64,000 bases of DNA from Streptomyces olindensis (GTDB lineage: Bacteria > Actinomycetota > Actinomycetes > Streptomycetales > Streptomycetaceae): contig JJOH01000018.1 in the NCBI GenBank assembly GCA_000696115.1, forward strand, positions 1 through 64,000. The letters are read 5' to 3'. Below the pieces are notes generated by a model that saw only the letters and a program-made list of their open reading frames with translations, made no database searches and was not told where the DNA came from. Positions within the stretch are counted from its first letter, which is position 1. Every line of letters starts with the position of its first letter. Made by a program: the position numbers and the translations under genes. Of the stretch, positions 49,829 through 58,470 are shown in pieces.

Positions 49829-51076
49829 TCACGCCCCCGTCAGCTTCGCGAACTTCTCTTCGAACTCGGTCTCTTCCTTCGAGCTCAGCGAGCGGAAGGC
49901 GTGCGACTTGGCCGCCATGGCCTTGTCGGGGATGATCAGCGGGTTGTTCGCCGCGTCCTCGTCGATCTTCGCCAGCTCGGCCTTCACGCCGTCGACGGGG
50001 CACACGTAGTTGATGTACGCGGCGAGTTCCGCGGCCGGCTTCGGCTCGTAGTAGAAGTCGATGAGCCGCTCGGCGTTCGTCTTGTGCCGGGCCTTGTTGG
50101 GGATCAGCAGGTTGTCCGTGGACGTCATGTAGCCGCTGTCCGGGATGAGGAAGTCGATGTCGGGGCTGTCCGCCTTGAGCTGGACGACGTCCCCGGCCCA
50201 GGCGACGCAGGCGGCGAAGTCGCCTCTGGTCAGGTCCGACGTGTAGTCGTTGCCGGTGAAGCGGCGGATCTGGCCCTTGTCGACGGCCTTCTGCAGGCGG
50301 GCGATGGCCGCGTCGTAGTCGTCGGCGGTGAAGTCCGCCGGGTCCTTGCCCATGTCGAGCAGCGTCATGCCGACGCTGTCGCGCATCTCCGACAGGAAGC
50401 CGACCCGGCCCTTCAGCTTGGGGTTGTCGAGCAGGTCGGAGATGGACTTCACCTCGACGCCGTCGAGGGCCTTCTTGTTGTACGCGATGACCGTCGAGAT
50501 GCCCTGCCAGACGTACGAGTAGGCGCGGCCCGGGTCCCAGTCGGGGCTGCGGAACTGGGACGACAGGTTGGCGTAGGCGTGCGGCAGGTTGGACGGGTCG
50601 AGCTTCTGCACCCAGCCCAGGCGGATGAGGCGGCCGGCCAGCCAGTCGGTGAGGACGATCAGGTCGCGGCCGGTGTCCTGGCCCGCGGCGAGCTGCGGCT
50701 TGATCTTGCCGAAGAACTCGTTGTTGTCGTTGATGTCCTCGGTGTACTTGACCTTGATGCCGGTGCGTTTCGTGAACTGCTCCAGCGTGGGGTGGTGCTT
50801 GCCGCTGTCGTCGACGTCCATGTACTCGGTCCAGTTGGAGAAGTTCACGGTCTTCTCCTTGGCCGAGCGGTCCTCGGCGGGGACGCCGCCCTGCGACCGA
50901 CCGGCCGCCGGGATGCCGCAGGCGCTCAAGCTCCCGAGGCCGCCGACGGCGAGCGCGCCGCCCGCGGAGGCGCGCAGCAGGGACCGCCGGGTGAGGGCGG
51001 CCCTGCCGTTGGTGAAGCTGCGCCGCATGGCGGCCACTTGGGCCGCGGACAGGCGGTCGGGCTCGTACTGCTCCAT
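49829..51076 (-). CDS. potD: Polyamine-binding lipoprotein PotD
   Basis: This 415-residue substrate-binding protein has a twin-arginine-like TRRSLLRASAGGALAVGG signal and lipobox SLSAC (Cys about 53). VNFSNWTEYMDVD, TGIKVKYTEDINDNNEFFGKI, DLIVLTDWLAGRLI and VAWAGDVVQL match the PotD/PotF family, where acidic and aromatic residues bind the amines. It is first in the importer operon. Putrescine, spermidine or a related diamine is the expected ligand. The upstream aldehyde dehydrogenase ends 57 bases before the start and may be cotranscribed. Confidence 0.92.
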   Translation of the reverse strand: MEQYEPDRLSAAQVAAMRRSFTNGRAALTRRSLLRASAGGALAVGGLGSLSACGIPAAGRSQGGVPAEDRSAKEKTVNFSNWTEYMDVDDSGKHHPTLEQFTKRTGIKVKYTEDINDNNEFFGKIKPQLAAGQDTGRDLIVLTDWLAGRLIRLGWVQKLDPSNLPHAYANLSSQFRSPDWDPGRAYSYVWQGISTVIAYNKKALDGVEVKSISDLLDNPKLKGRVGFLSEMRDSVGMTLLDMGKDPADFTADDYDAAIARLQKAVDKGQIRRFTGNDYTSDLTRGDFAACVAWAGDVVQLKADSPDIDFLIPDSGYMTSTDNLLIPNKARHKTNAERLIDFYYEPKPAAELAAYINYVCPVDGVKAELAKIDEDAANNPLIIPDKAMAAKSHAFRSLSSKEETEFEEKFAKLTGA

Positions 51077-51133
51077 GCGCGTGGTTGCCCTTTCGGAGGG
51101 TGGGCGGCCGTTGGTCAGGCGGCCTGCGTACGA

Positions 51134-52669
51134 CTATCGGTCCCCGAAGACGGTGCGGTGCCAGTCCTTCGCGGCGACCGCGGTGTTGTCGAACATGACG
51201 TGCTTGATCTGGGTGTACTCCTCGAACGAGTACGTTGACATGTCTTTGCCGTAGCCGGAGGACTTGTAGCCGCCGTGCGGCATCTCGCTGATGATCGGGA
51301 TGTGGTCGTTGACCCACACGCACCCCGCCTTGATCTCGCGCGTGGTCCGGTTGGCCCGGTAGACGTCCCGGCTCCAGGCGGAGGCGGCGAGCCCGTACGG
51401 GGTGTCGTTGGCGAGGGCGATCCCCTCGTCGTCGGTGTCGAAGGGCAGCACGACCAGGACCGGCCCGAAGATCTCGGACTGGACGACCTCGCTGTCCTGC
51501 GGCGCGTCGGCGATGAGGGTGGGACGGTAGTAGGCGCCCTTGGCGAGCTCCCCCTCAGGGGCCTCGCCGCCGGTCACCACGCGCACGTAGGCCCGCGCCC
51601 GGTCGACGAAACCGGCGACCCGGTCCCGCTGGACGTGCGAGATCAGCGGCCCGAGGTCGGTGCCCGGGGCGAAGGGATCGCCGAGCCGGACGGTCTCCAT
51701 GAGGGCCGCGGTCCGCGCCACGAACTCCTCGTACAGCGGCCGCTGCACGTACGCGCGCGTGGCGGCCGTGCAGTCCTGCCCGGTGTTGATGAGTGCCCCG
51801 GCGACGGCGCCGTGGGCGGCGGCCTCCGGGTCGGCGTCGTCGAAGACCACGAAGGGCGCCTTGCCGCCGAGCTCCAGGTGGAGGCGCTTGACGGTGGCGG
51901 TGGCGATCTCCGCGACGCGCTTGCCGACGGCGGTGGAGCCGGTGAAGGAGGTCATGGCCACGTCGGGGTGGCCGACGAGGTGCTCCCCGGCCTCCCGGCC
52001 GGTGCCGGTGACGATGTTGATCACGCCGTCCGGGATCCCGGCGTCGGTGGCCGCCCGAGCGAAGAGCAGCGAGGTCAGCGGGGTGAGTTCGGCGGGCTTC
52101 AGGACGATGGTGTTGCCCGCGGCGATCGCCGGGAGGATCTTCCAGGCGGCCATCTGGAGGGGGTAGTTCCAGGGCGCGATCGACCCGACGACCCCGATGG
52201 GCTCGCGGCGGACGTACGAGGTGTGGCCCCCGGAGTACTCACCGGCGGACTGCCCCGGCAGGTGGCGGGCGGCTCCGGCGAAGAAGGCGGCGTTGTCGAT
52301 GGTCCCGGGGACGTCGAACTCACGGGTCAGCTTCAGCGGCTTGCCGCACTGGAGCGACTCGGCGCGGGCGAAGTCCTCGGCCCGGTCGGCCAGGATCGCG
52401 GCGAACCGGTGCAGGGCGTCGGACCGCTCGCCGGGGGTGGTTCCCGCCCAGCCGGGGAAGGCCGCGCGGGCGGCGGCGACGGCCCGGTCGACGTCGGCCG
52501 TGCCCGCCAGCTCGTAGCGGAGGACCTCCTCGCCCGACGCCGGGTCGACGACCGCGTGGGTACGGCCGGAGGTGCCCCTGGTCGGACGGCCCGCGATGTA
52601 CTGCGCGCCCTCCTCGAAGCGCTCCTCGGCCGGGAAACGGTCCGGGGTGGCGGTACCCGGGTTGTGCAT
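51134..52669 (-). CDS. Aldehyde dehydrogenase, aminobutyraldehyde type (copy 1)
   Basis: This 511-residue enzyme has GSIAPWNYPLQMAAWKILPAIAAGNTIVLKPAELTP (NAD binding), LHLELGGKAPFVVF (general-base Glu), INTGQDCTAATR (catalytic Cys) and the ending EMPHGGYKSSGYGKDMSTYSFEEYTQIKHVM. This is the PatD/YdcW gamma-aminobutyraldehyde dehydrogenase pattern, converting 4-aminobutanal to GABA. Excellent ribosome site GGAGGAG precedes ATG 52669. It heads the potDABC operon or reads into it. The enzyme at 58471 shares the ending (EMPHGGFKKSGYGKD) and is a divergent paralogue. Confidence 0.9.
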   Translation of the reverse strand: MHNPGTATPDRFPAEERFEEGAQYIAGRPTRGTSGRTHAVVDPASGEEVLRYELAGTADVDRAVAAARAAFPGWAGTTPGERSDALHRFAAILADRAEDFARAESLQCGKPLKLTREFDVPGTIDNAAFFAGAARHLPGQSAGEYSGGHTSYVRREPIGVVGSIAPWNYPLQMAAWKILPAIAAGNTIVLKPAELTPLTSLLFARAATDAGIPDGVINIVTGTGREAGEHLVGHPDVAMTSFTGSTAVGKRVAEIATATVKRLHLELGGKAPFVVFDDADPEAAAHGAVAGALINTGQDCTAATRAYVQRPLYEEFVARTAALMETVRLGDPFAPGTDLGPLISHVQRDRVAGFVDRARAYVRVVTGGEAPEGELAKGAYYRPTLIADAPQDSEVVQSEIFGPVLVVLPFDTDDEGIALANDTPYGLAASAWSRDVYRANRTTREIKAGCVWVNDHIPIISEMPHGGYKSSGYGKDMSTYSFEEYTQIKHVMFDNTAVAAKDWHRTVFGDR

Positions 52670-52840
52670 GTCGCTCTCCTCCGTGTCCCCGCGAGGGGGG
52701 CCGGCGTGGCTCAGGCTCGATTTGAGTGCCGATCCTGACAGAGGGATGGCACACCAACAAGGGATTCCGTTGTTGATTTTTGGTTACGCGACGGAATCTG
52801 TCGACCAGGTGTCGAGTCCGCCGGGAAAAGGCAGGACGCT

Positions 52841-53440
52841 GTGTCAGTGGTGCGTGCCAGACTCGCGTGCATGAAGAGGATCACGGGGGCGGCCGCCTCG
52901 CGGGAAGCCCTGATCGAGGCGGTCCGTGCGGGGGCCAGGGCCAAGTATCTGCACTTCTGGGGGCACCGGCCGCGGCCGGACGGCCGGATCGGGCCGAGCT
53001 GTCTGAGCCAGTGGTGGCCGTCGCCGTTCACGGTGGACGGCGTGGCGTACGCGACGGCCGAGCACTGGATGATGGCCGGCAAGGCCCGCCTCTTCGAGGA
53101 CGCGGCGGCGGAGCGTGCCGTGCTGGCGGCCGGGCATCCCGCCGAGGCGAAGAAGGCCGGTCGGCTGGTGCGCGGGTTCGACGAGGCGATATGGGCCCGG
53201 GAGCGGTTCCGGATCGTCGTCGAGGGGTCCGTCCACAAGTTCGGCGCCCACCCGGACCTGCGGGAGTTCCTGCTGAGCACCGGCGACCGCGTGCTGGTCG
53301 AGGCGAGCCCCGTGGACCGCGTGTGGGGCATCGGGCTGGCCGCGGACGACGAGGCGGCGATGGACCCGCAGCGGTGGCGGGGGCCGAACCTGCTGGGGTT
53401 CGCGCTGATGGAGGCCCGGGAGCGGCTGCACACGGCATGA
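52841..53440 (+). CDS. NADAR-family protein (YbiA-like)
   Basis: This 199-residue protein has the NADAR hallmarks LHFWGHRP (FW...), LSQWWPSPFTVDGVAYATAEHWMMAGKARLF, FRIVVEGSVHKFGAHPDLREFLLSTGDRVLVEASPVDRVWGIGLAADD and WRGPNLLGFALMEAR. Members cleave N-glycosidic bonds in riboflavin precursors or ADP-ribose adducts, limiting toxic intermediates (family knowledge). GTG 52841 has AGGA upstream; ATG 52871 is an alternative start close to conserved sequence. It stands alone between the polyamine operon and two small membrane proteins. Confidence 0.88.
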   Translation: MSVVRARLACMKRITGAAASREALIEAVRAGARAKYLHFWGHRPRPDGRIGPSCLSQWWPSPFTVDGVAYATAEHWMMAGKARLFEDAAAERAVLAAGHPAEAKKAGRLVRGFDEAIWARERFRIVVEGSVHKFGAHPDLREFLLSTGDRVLVEASPVDRVWGIGLAADDEAAMDPQRWRGPNLLGFALMEARERLHTA

Positions 53441-53444
53441 GCGA

Positions 53445-53468
53445 GGGGCCGGCCCCGGGACCGGCCCC
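53445..53468. terminator. Bidirectional terminator after the NADAR gene
   Basis: GGGGCCGG (53445-53452) and CCGGCCCC (53461-53468) pair perfectly around an 8-base loop, in the 43-base gap between convergent genes. Confidence 0.75.
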
Positions 53469-53483
53469 CGTGCGGAGCTTCGT

Positions 53484-53948
53484 TCAGGCCGCCGCGCCGA
53501 GTCCGCCCATGATGCTGGCGAACAGCAGGAAGCCCAGCAGCGGCAGGATCACGGTCGCGATGATCCCGCAGACCAGGCCGGCGGTCGCCGCGCCCTTGTT
53601 GGTGGCCTCACCGCGGGTGGCCTTGCCGCGGCCGATGGCACCGAAGATGATCGCCAGGATGCCCAGGATCACGCCGAAGAACCACAGCAGGAAGGTCACG
53701 CTGCACACCACGCCGATGATGCCCAGCACCAGCCCGGTGGTCCCCATGCCGTTGCTCGGCTGCGGGGGTATCCCGTAGCCGGGGGCGTGCGCGTAGCCCG
53801 CGGGCGGTGCGGCCGGGTAGCCGGGGCCGCCCTGCGGATAGCCGTAGCCGGGGCCGGACTGCTGCGGGTAGCCGTAGCCGGGGGCCGGCTGCTGCGGGGG
53901 CTGGGACGGCGGCCCGAACCCACCGGGCGGGGGGTTGGTGTTGGACAT
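53484..53948 (-). CDS. Small Pro/Gly/Tyr-rich membrane protein, DUF4190 type (copy 1)
   Basis: A 154-residue protein: a disordered N-terminus of Pro, Gly, Tyr and Gln (PGYGYPQQSGPGYGYPQGG), then two membrane helices (about residues 71-95, LVLGIIGVVCSVTFLLWFFGVILGIL, and 120-145, AGLVCGIIATVILPLLGFLLFASI). Between them lies the conserved IIFGAIGRGKATRGEATNKGAATAG of DUF4190, common in Streptomyces. Function is unknown; anchoring or cell-envelope roles are only guesses. GGGGAG precedes ATG 53948. It is followed upstream by a paralogue. Confidence 0.85.
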   Translation of the reverse strand: MSNTNPPPGGFGPPSQPPQQPAPGYGYPQQSGPGYGYPQGGPGYPAAPPAGYAHAPGYGIPPQPSNGMGTTGLVLGIIGVVCSVTFLLWFFGVILGILAIIFGAIGRGKATRGEATNKGAATAGLVCGIIATVILPLLGFLLFASIMGGLGAAA

Positions 53949-54016
53949 GGACGATCTCCCCTCGTTGTCAGACCAGGGAATCGTAGTGGCCAACTCCGGC
54001 GCGGCGTACGGGAGTT

Positions 54017-54658
54017 TCAGCGGTGGTACGCGGCGGTGGCCACCGGGGCCCGGGCGCCGTAGTACGGGTCGTCGTCGTACGGTTCGTCGCTGTTGATGGC
54101 GGCCGTGATGCCGACCGCGATCAGGACGATCACGGCGATGCCGAGGATGATCCCGATGATGCCCATGATCAGGCCCGCCTGGGCCTGGCCGTGGTTCGTG
54201 GCCACACCGGCCTCGGCGCGCTTGCGCCCCTTGATGCCGAAGACGACGGCGAGGACGCCGGTGACCAGGGAGACCACGCCGTAGAGGCAGAACAGCGTGC
54301 AGGAGACGATGCCGAGCACCATCGCCGCTATGCCCATGCCGTTCTGAGGGGCCACGGGCATGCCCGGCCAGCCGTAGCCGGGCCCGGCCTGGTAGCCGGC
54401 CCCGCCCTGGGGGTAGCCGGGGTAGCCGTAGCCGCCGGGGGCGACGGGCGGGGGCGGGACGGCACCGGCGCCGTCGAACTGCGGCGTGCCGGTGGGCGGG
54501 GTGAAGCCCGCGTTCGGCATCGAGGTGACCGTGGCCTGGTCGTGCACGGACGGCGGCCCCTGGGTGGGCGGCTGGTCCTTGTCGAGCGACGGCTTGTTCT
54601 CCGGGGGCGCCCACGGGTCGTGGCCGCCGCCTCCGCCGGGCTGCGTCGGGTCCGTCAT
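54017..54658 (-). CDS. Small Pro/Gly/Tyr-rich membrane protein, DUF4190 type (copy 2)
   Basis: A 213-residue paralogue of the neighbouring protein, with a longer disordered N-terminus (GGYGYPGYPQGGAGYQAGPGYGW) and two membrane helices (MVLGIVSCTLFCLYGVVSLVTGVLAVVFGI and AGLIMGIIGIILGIAVIVLIAVGI). The linker is KGRKRAEAGVATNHGQAQAG, the same signature. A C-terminal DEPYDDDPYYG tail is acidic. ATG 54658 has GGGGGGA nine bases upstream. The pair is tandemly arranged and probably arose by duplication. Function unknown. Confidence 0.85.
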   Translation of the reverse strand: MTDPTQPGGGGGHDPWAPPENKPSLDKDQPPTQGPPSVHDQATVTSMPNAGFTPPTGTPQFDGAGAVPPPPVAPGGYGYPGYPQGGAGYQAGPGYGWPGMPVAPQNGMGIAAMVLGIVSCTLFCLYGVVSLVTGVLAVVFGIKGRKRAEAGVATNHGQAQAGLIMGIIGIILGIAVIVLIAVGITAAINSDEPYDDDPYYGARAPVATAAYHR

Positions 54659-54871
54659 CTGTGCATCCCCCCTGGGTCGATCGTGCCGCCATGCTACGGG
54701 GCCGTCCGGCGCGCGTCGCAGCGCGGGTGGGCGGAGCCGGCAGCGCGGCCCCACGGGCCCCGCGAGGGCGCTGCCCGCACCACCTAGGATGAACCCGAGT
54801 CACCGATCAGCCGATCACCCGCGCCCGCCCGAGCCATGCTCCGGCCGGGGCGCCGTTCCGGGGAGGAACCC

Positions 54872-55933
54872 TTGACCGAGCATCTCGTCGACCCCCAGGC
54901 CCCGCGTGACCTGAAGGCGTTCATCGCCGGACTGCCCAAGGCCGAACTGCACGTGCACCACGTGGGCTCCGCCTCCCCCCGGATCGTGTCCGAGCTGGCC
55001 GCCCGGCACCCCGACTCGAAGGTGCCGACCGACCCCGCGGCCCTGGTCGACTACTTCACGTTCACCGACTTCGCGCACTTCATCGACGTGTACCTGTCGG
55101 TCGTCGACCTGATCCGCACCCCGGAGGACGTCCGGCTGCTGACCTACGAGGTGGCCCGGGACCTCGCCCGGCAGCAGGTGCGGTACGCCGAGCTGACCAT
55201 CACGCCGTTCTCGTCCACGCGGCGCGGCATCGACGAGCGTGCCTTCATGGACGCGATCGAGGACGCCCGCAAGGCCGCCGAGACCGAGTTCGGGACGGTG
55301 CTGCGCTGGTGCTTCGACATCCCCGGCGAGGCGGGCCTGGAGGCCGCCGAGGAGACGACCCGGCTCGCCACCGACGACCGGCTGCGCCCCGAGGGCCTGG
55401 TCTCCTTCGGGCTCGGCGGGCCCGAGGTCGGCGTGCCCCGGCCGCAGTTCAAGCCCTACTTCGACCGCGCGATCGCGGCCGGGCTGCACTCCGTGCCGCA
55501 CGCCGGCGAGACCACCGGCCCCGAGACGGTCTGGGACGCGCTGACGCACCTGCGGGCCGAGCGCATCGGGCACGGCACCAGCTCCGCGCAGGACCCGAAG
55601 CTGCTCGCGCACCTCGCCGAGCACCGGATCCCGCTGGAGGTGTGCCCGACCTCCAACATCGCCACGCGCGCGGTCCGCACCCTCGACGAGCACCCGATCA
55701 AGGAGTTCGTGAAGGCGGGGGTCGTCGTCACGATCAACTCCGACGACCCGCCGATGTTCGGCACGGACCTGGAGAACGAGTACGCGGTCGCCGCCCGGCT
55801 CCTCGACCTCGACGAGCGGGGCCTGGCCGACCTGGCGAAGAACGCCGTCGAGGTGTCCTTCCTGGACGAGGCCGGCAAGGCCGGGATCAAGGGCGAGATC
55901 GACACGTACACCGCGGGGTGGCTCGACCGGTGA
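54872..55933 (+). CDS. Adenosine-deaminase-family enzyme (possibly aminodeoxyfutalosine deaminase)
   Basis: This 353-residue zinc hydrolase has all ADA landmarks: AELHVHHVGSA (metal His pair; usual HLHLEG reads HVHHVG), SVPHAGETTGPETVWDAL (HAGE, metal His and catalytic Glu), ERIGHGTSS, LEVCPTSN and TINSDDPPMFGT (Asp). It deaminates an adenosine-like compound. As I remember it, the Streptomyces orthologue is the deaminase that converts aminodeoxyfutalosine to futalosine in menaquinone synthesis; this is unchecked. GGAGG lies five to six bases before TTG 54872, so I chose this rare start; ATG 54836 has no ribosome site. The following GDPD gene overlaps its stop by four bases. Confidence 0.88.
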   Translation: MTEHLVDPQAPRDLKAFIAGLPKAELHVHHVGSASPRIVSELAARHPDSKVPTDPAALVDYFTFTDFAHFIDVYLSVVDLIRTPEDVRLLTYEVARDLARQQVRYAELTITPFSSTRRGIDERAFMDAIEDARKAAETEFGTVLRWCFDIPGEAGLEAAEETTRLATDDRLRPEGLVSFGLGGPEVGVPRPQFKPYFDRAIAAGLHSVPHAGETTGPETVWDALTHLRAERIGHGTSSAQDPKLLAHLAEHRIPLEVCPTSNIATRAVRTLDEHPIKEFVKAGVVVTINSDDPPMFGTDLENEYAVAARLLDLDERGLADLAKNAVEVSFLDEAGKAGIKGEIDTYTAGWLDR

Positions 55934-56676
55934 CGTCCCCTGCGCAGCGCCCCGGGCGGGCCGTGACCGCCGTGGCCCACCGGGGAGACCCCTACCGCGT
56001 CCGCGAGAACACCGTGGCCTCGCTCAGGTCCGCGCTCGCCCGGGGCGCCGACGCGGTGGAGATCGACGTACGGCTCACCCGGGACGGCGTGCCGGTACTG
56101 CTGCACGACGCGACGCTCAAGCGGCTCTGGGAGCACGAGCGGCCGGTGCTCGCGCTGTCCTTCGACGAGGTGCGCGAGCTGACCGGCGGCGGGGTGCCGA
56201 CCCTGACGGAGGCGCTGGCCGCGGCCGACGGGCACCGGGTGATGATCGACCTGCCCGGCTCGCCCGACGTGCGGGCGGTGCGCCGGGTCACGGACGCCGT
56301 CCGGGAGGCCGGGGCGGCGGACCGCGTCTACTACTGCGCGGGCGCCGACGCCATGCTCGCCGTACGCGCGGCGGACCCGGACGCCGAGATCGCCCTCACC
56401 TGGACGACACTGGCCCCGCCACGGCCCGTGCTGCTGGAGGCGATCCGCCCGCGCTGGCTCAACTACCGGTTCCCGCTGGTGGACCGCGCGCTCGCCGACC
56501 GCGTCCACCGCGACGGCTACCTGCTGTCGGTCTGGACCCCCGACACCCGCCGCTCCATGCGCCGGCTCCTGGCCACGGGCGTGGACTCGATCACGACCAA
56601 CCGCGTCGACGTGCTGTGCGCTACACGCGCGAGCGCTGCGGCACCGTCGCCGGATCGGCCGGGGTCGAGCGGGTGA
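55930..56676 (+). CDS. Glycerophosphodiester phosphodiesterase
   Basis: This 248-residue TIM-barrel enzyme releases glycerol 3-phosphate from glycerophosphodiesters. The N-terminal AVAHRGDPYRVRENTVASLRSALARGADAVEIDVRLTRDGVPVLLHDATLKRL contains the metal/catalytic HRG..EN and E.D motifs and the second catalytic His. The barrel continues to SVWTPDTRRSMRRLLATGVDSITTNRVDVL, the usual GDPD ending. No signal peptide. GTG 55930 overlaps the deaminase stop (GTGA), so translation is coupled. Its last 56 bases overlap, on the opposite strand, the 3' end of the sigma-factor gene. Confidence 0.92.
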   Translation: MTSPAQRPGRAVTAVAHRGDPYRVRENTVASLRSALARGADAVEIDVRLTRDGVPVLLHDATLKRLWEHERPVLALSFDEVRELTGGGVPTLTEALAAADGHRVMIDLPGSPDVRAVRRVTDAVREAGAADRVYYCAGADAMLAVRAADPDAEIALTWTTLAPPRPVLLEAIRPRWLNYRFPLVDRALADRVHRDGYLLSVWTPDTRRSMRRLLATGVDSITTNRVDVLCATRASAAAPSPDRPGSSG

Positions 56677-58255
56677 CGTACTGCGGCACCGGCGCGCTGT
56701 CCGTGCCGGTGTCGCGGACGAGGCCGTAGCGGATCGCGCCCTGCTCGGGCCCCTCGTTGACGTCCTTGTCCACGGCCTCCCAGCTCGACGGGAACACGGT
56801 CAGGCCGTAGTCGCAGCCCCGCTCGTTCTGGGTGAGGGTGACGGTGCCGTCGAGGTAGAAGTACTCGTTCTGCCACATCTGCTGGGTGCCGGGCGGCAGG
56901 ACGGCCCAGCCGATGGCGGGGCCGCCCATGCCGGTGGCGTAGCCGTTCGGGGCGCCGGGCAGCGGGTCGTCCATCCGGCGCCAGCCGCCGGACGCCACGT
57001 GGAACAGCCTGCCCTTCAGGCCGGTCCAGCTGGGCATGACCAGTGCGCCCGGCCGGTACTTGGGCGAGATCTGCCAGCGGACCAGGACGTAGCCCTGCCC
57101 GGTGAGCGTCACGCTGTCGCCGCGGTGCTGCATGACCGCCTTCGGTCCGCCGGTGCTGGTGAGGCCGGACTCGGGGCGGCGCGGCAGCGCGGCGGGCCGG
57201 GCGTCCGGGTCGGGGGCGCGGTCGACGGCGTCGACGACCGTGCCGTACTGGTCGGCCTTCTTCGTCACCGACGGCGAGGGCTCGGGGGCGGGCGGGGCGG
57301 AGGACGGCGGTCGTTCCGAGGTGGCCGTCGCGGTGGGGGTGACCGCGGCCCGGGGCGGCGGGGCGTCCGGCGGCTGGGTGACGACATAGGCGCCGCCGGC
57401 GACGATCGTCGCCCCCGCCGTCATCGCGACGGCCGGCTTGGTGAGCGCGCCCAGCAGCTTGGCGGACCAGCCGGCGGACGTGGCGGCCACGGCCGTCTTC
57501 CCGCCGAAGGCGAGCGACAGCGTGAACCCGACCGGCAGCGGGACCAGGGCGATGCCGACGAGGAGGCGTTCCGCCGGTACGACGGACTCGGGGGTGTCGC
57601 CGCAGTAGCCGCAGCCGCGGATGTGCCGGGCGAGCCGCTTGCGCCACACCGAGTCGGGCCTGCCGTCCCAGCGGCCGGTCAGTTCGCGCAGGTCGGGGCA
57701 GGCGCCGTCCAGGGCGCGGACGATGCCGCGCGAGGTCTCCAGACGCTCCTTCATCCGCTGGACGCGCACGGCGGCGTGCTGCCGGGTGATGCCGACGGCG
57801 GCGGCCAGCTCGCGCCGGGTCAGTTCGCCCGCGACCTCCAGCCACCACAGCGACAGCAGCTGCCGGTCCTCGTCGTCCAGCCACCGCGCCGCCTCGGCGA
57901 CCTCGCGCCGCTGGCCCTCCAGCTGGAGGCGGAGCACGGTCAGTTCGGCGAAGTCGGCGGCGGGTGCCTCCGGAAGCGGGTCCGCCGTCCGGCGCCGGGC
58001 CCGGTCCCGGATCTGCCGCATGGCGATCGCCACCAGCCAGGACCGGAAGCTGTCCGGGTCGCGCAGCGAGCCGAGGTTGTCGACCGCGCGCAGCATGGTC
58101 TCCTGGACGACGTCGTCGACGTCGGCGTGGCCGTTCAGGGCCCGGCCCACGATGTTGTAGACCAGCGGCAGCCAGCCCGCGACCAGCTCGTCCAGCGCCT
58201 GCCGGTCGCCGGACTGCGCCGCCGTGATGGTGGCGCGCCAGTGCTGACTGTCCAC
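56621..58255 (-). CDS. ECF sigma factor fused to a zinc anti-sigma-like and membrane sensor part
   Basis: This 544-residue protein begins with sigma-2 (about residues 20-90, with DVDDVVQETMLRAVDNLGSLRDPDSFRSWL) and sigma-4 (about 115-180, LLSLWWLEVAGELTRRELAAAVGITRQHAAVRVQRMKE). Then comes C186 and, 25 residues later, the zinc motif H211xxxC215xxC218 of ZAS anti-sigma domains. Two hydrophobic segments (about 231-250 and 273-293), a Pro/Thr/Ser linker and a 200-residue exported beta-rich domain follow (YVLVRWQISPKYRPGALVMPSW, FLYLDGTVTL-like EYFYLDGTVTLTQNERGCDYGL). The layout resembles ECF groups with fused anti-sigma parts. GTG 58255 has AGAGGG upstream. It probably senses the envelope; a target promoter is not evident. 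Confidence 0.85.
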   Translation of the reverse strand: MDSQHWRATITAAQSGDRQALDELVAGWLPLVYNIVGRALNGHADVDDVVQETMLRAVDNLGSLRDPDSFRSWLVAIAMRQIRDRARRRTADPLPEAPAADFAELTVLRLQLEGQRREVAEAARWLDDEDRQLLSLWWLEVAGELTRRELAAAVGITRQHAAVRVQRMKERLETSRGIVRALDGACPDLRELTGRWDGRPDSVWRKRLARHIRGCGYCGDTPESVVPAERLLVGIALVPLPVGFTLSLAFGGKTAVAATSAGWSAKLLGALTKPAVAMTAGATIVAGGAYVVTQPPDAPPPRAAVTPTATATSERPPSSAPPAPEPSPSVTKKADQYGTVVDAVDRAPDPDARPAALPRRPESGLTSTGGPKAVMQHRGDSVTLTGQGYVLVRWQISPKYRPGALVMPSWTGLKGRLFHVASGGWRRMDDPLPGAPNGYATGMGGPAIGWAVLPPGTQQMWQNEYFYLDGTVTLTQNERGCDYGLTVFPSSWEAVDKDVNEGPEQGAIRYGLVRDTGTDSAPVPQYVTRSTPADPATVPQRSRV

Positions 58256-58414
58256 GGTGCCCTCTCGACGCCTGGGTTCACTGATGTTCCGCACGCACCC
58301 TCTCAGCCGGTACCGGGGTCCTCGCCATGTCGGGGATCACATGTGCGGAGACGGTGGAGAGTCTGCGGGGATAACAGTTTTTGCGCACCGGGGTCTCCGG
58401 GCGCCCCGGACGCA

Positions 58415-58455
58415 CGAGCGGCCCCGGACGGAGAGGAACCGTCCGGGGCCGCTCG
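58415..58455 (-). terminator. Strong terminator after aldehyde dehydrogenase copy 2
   Basis: CGAGCGGCCCCGGACGG (58415-58431) and its exact complement (58439-58455) form a 17-bp perfect stem with a 7-base loop AGAGGAA, 15 bases after the stop codon. Confidence 0.9.
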
Positions 58456-58470
58456 GCAGTGCGGGGAGGG

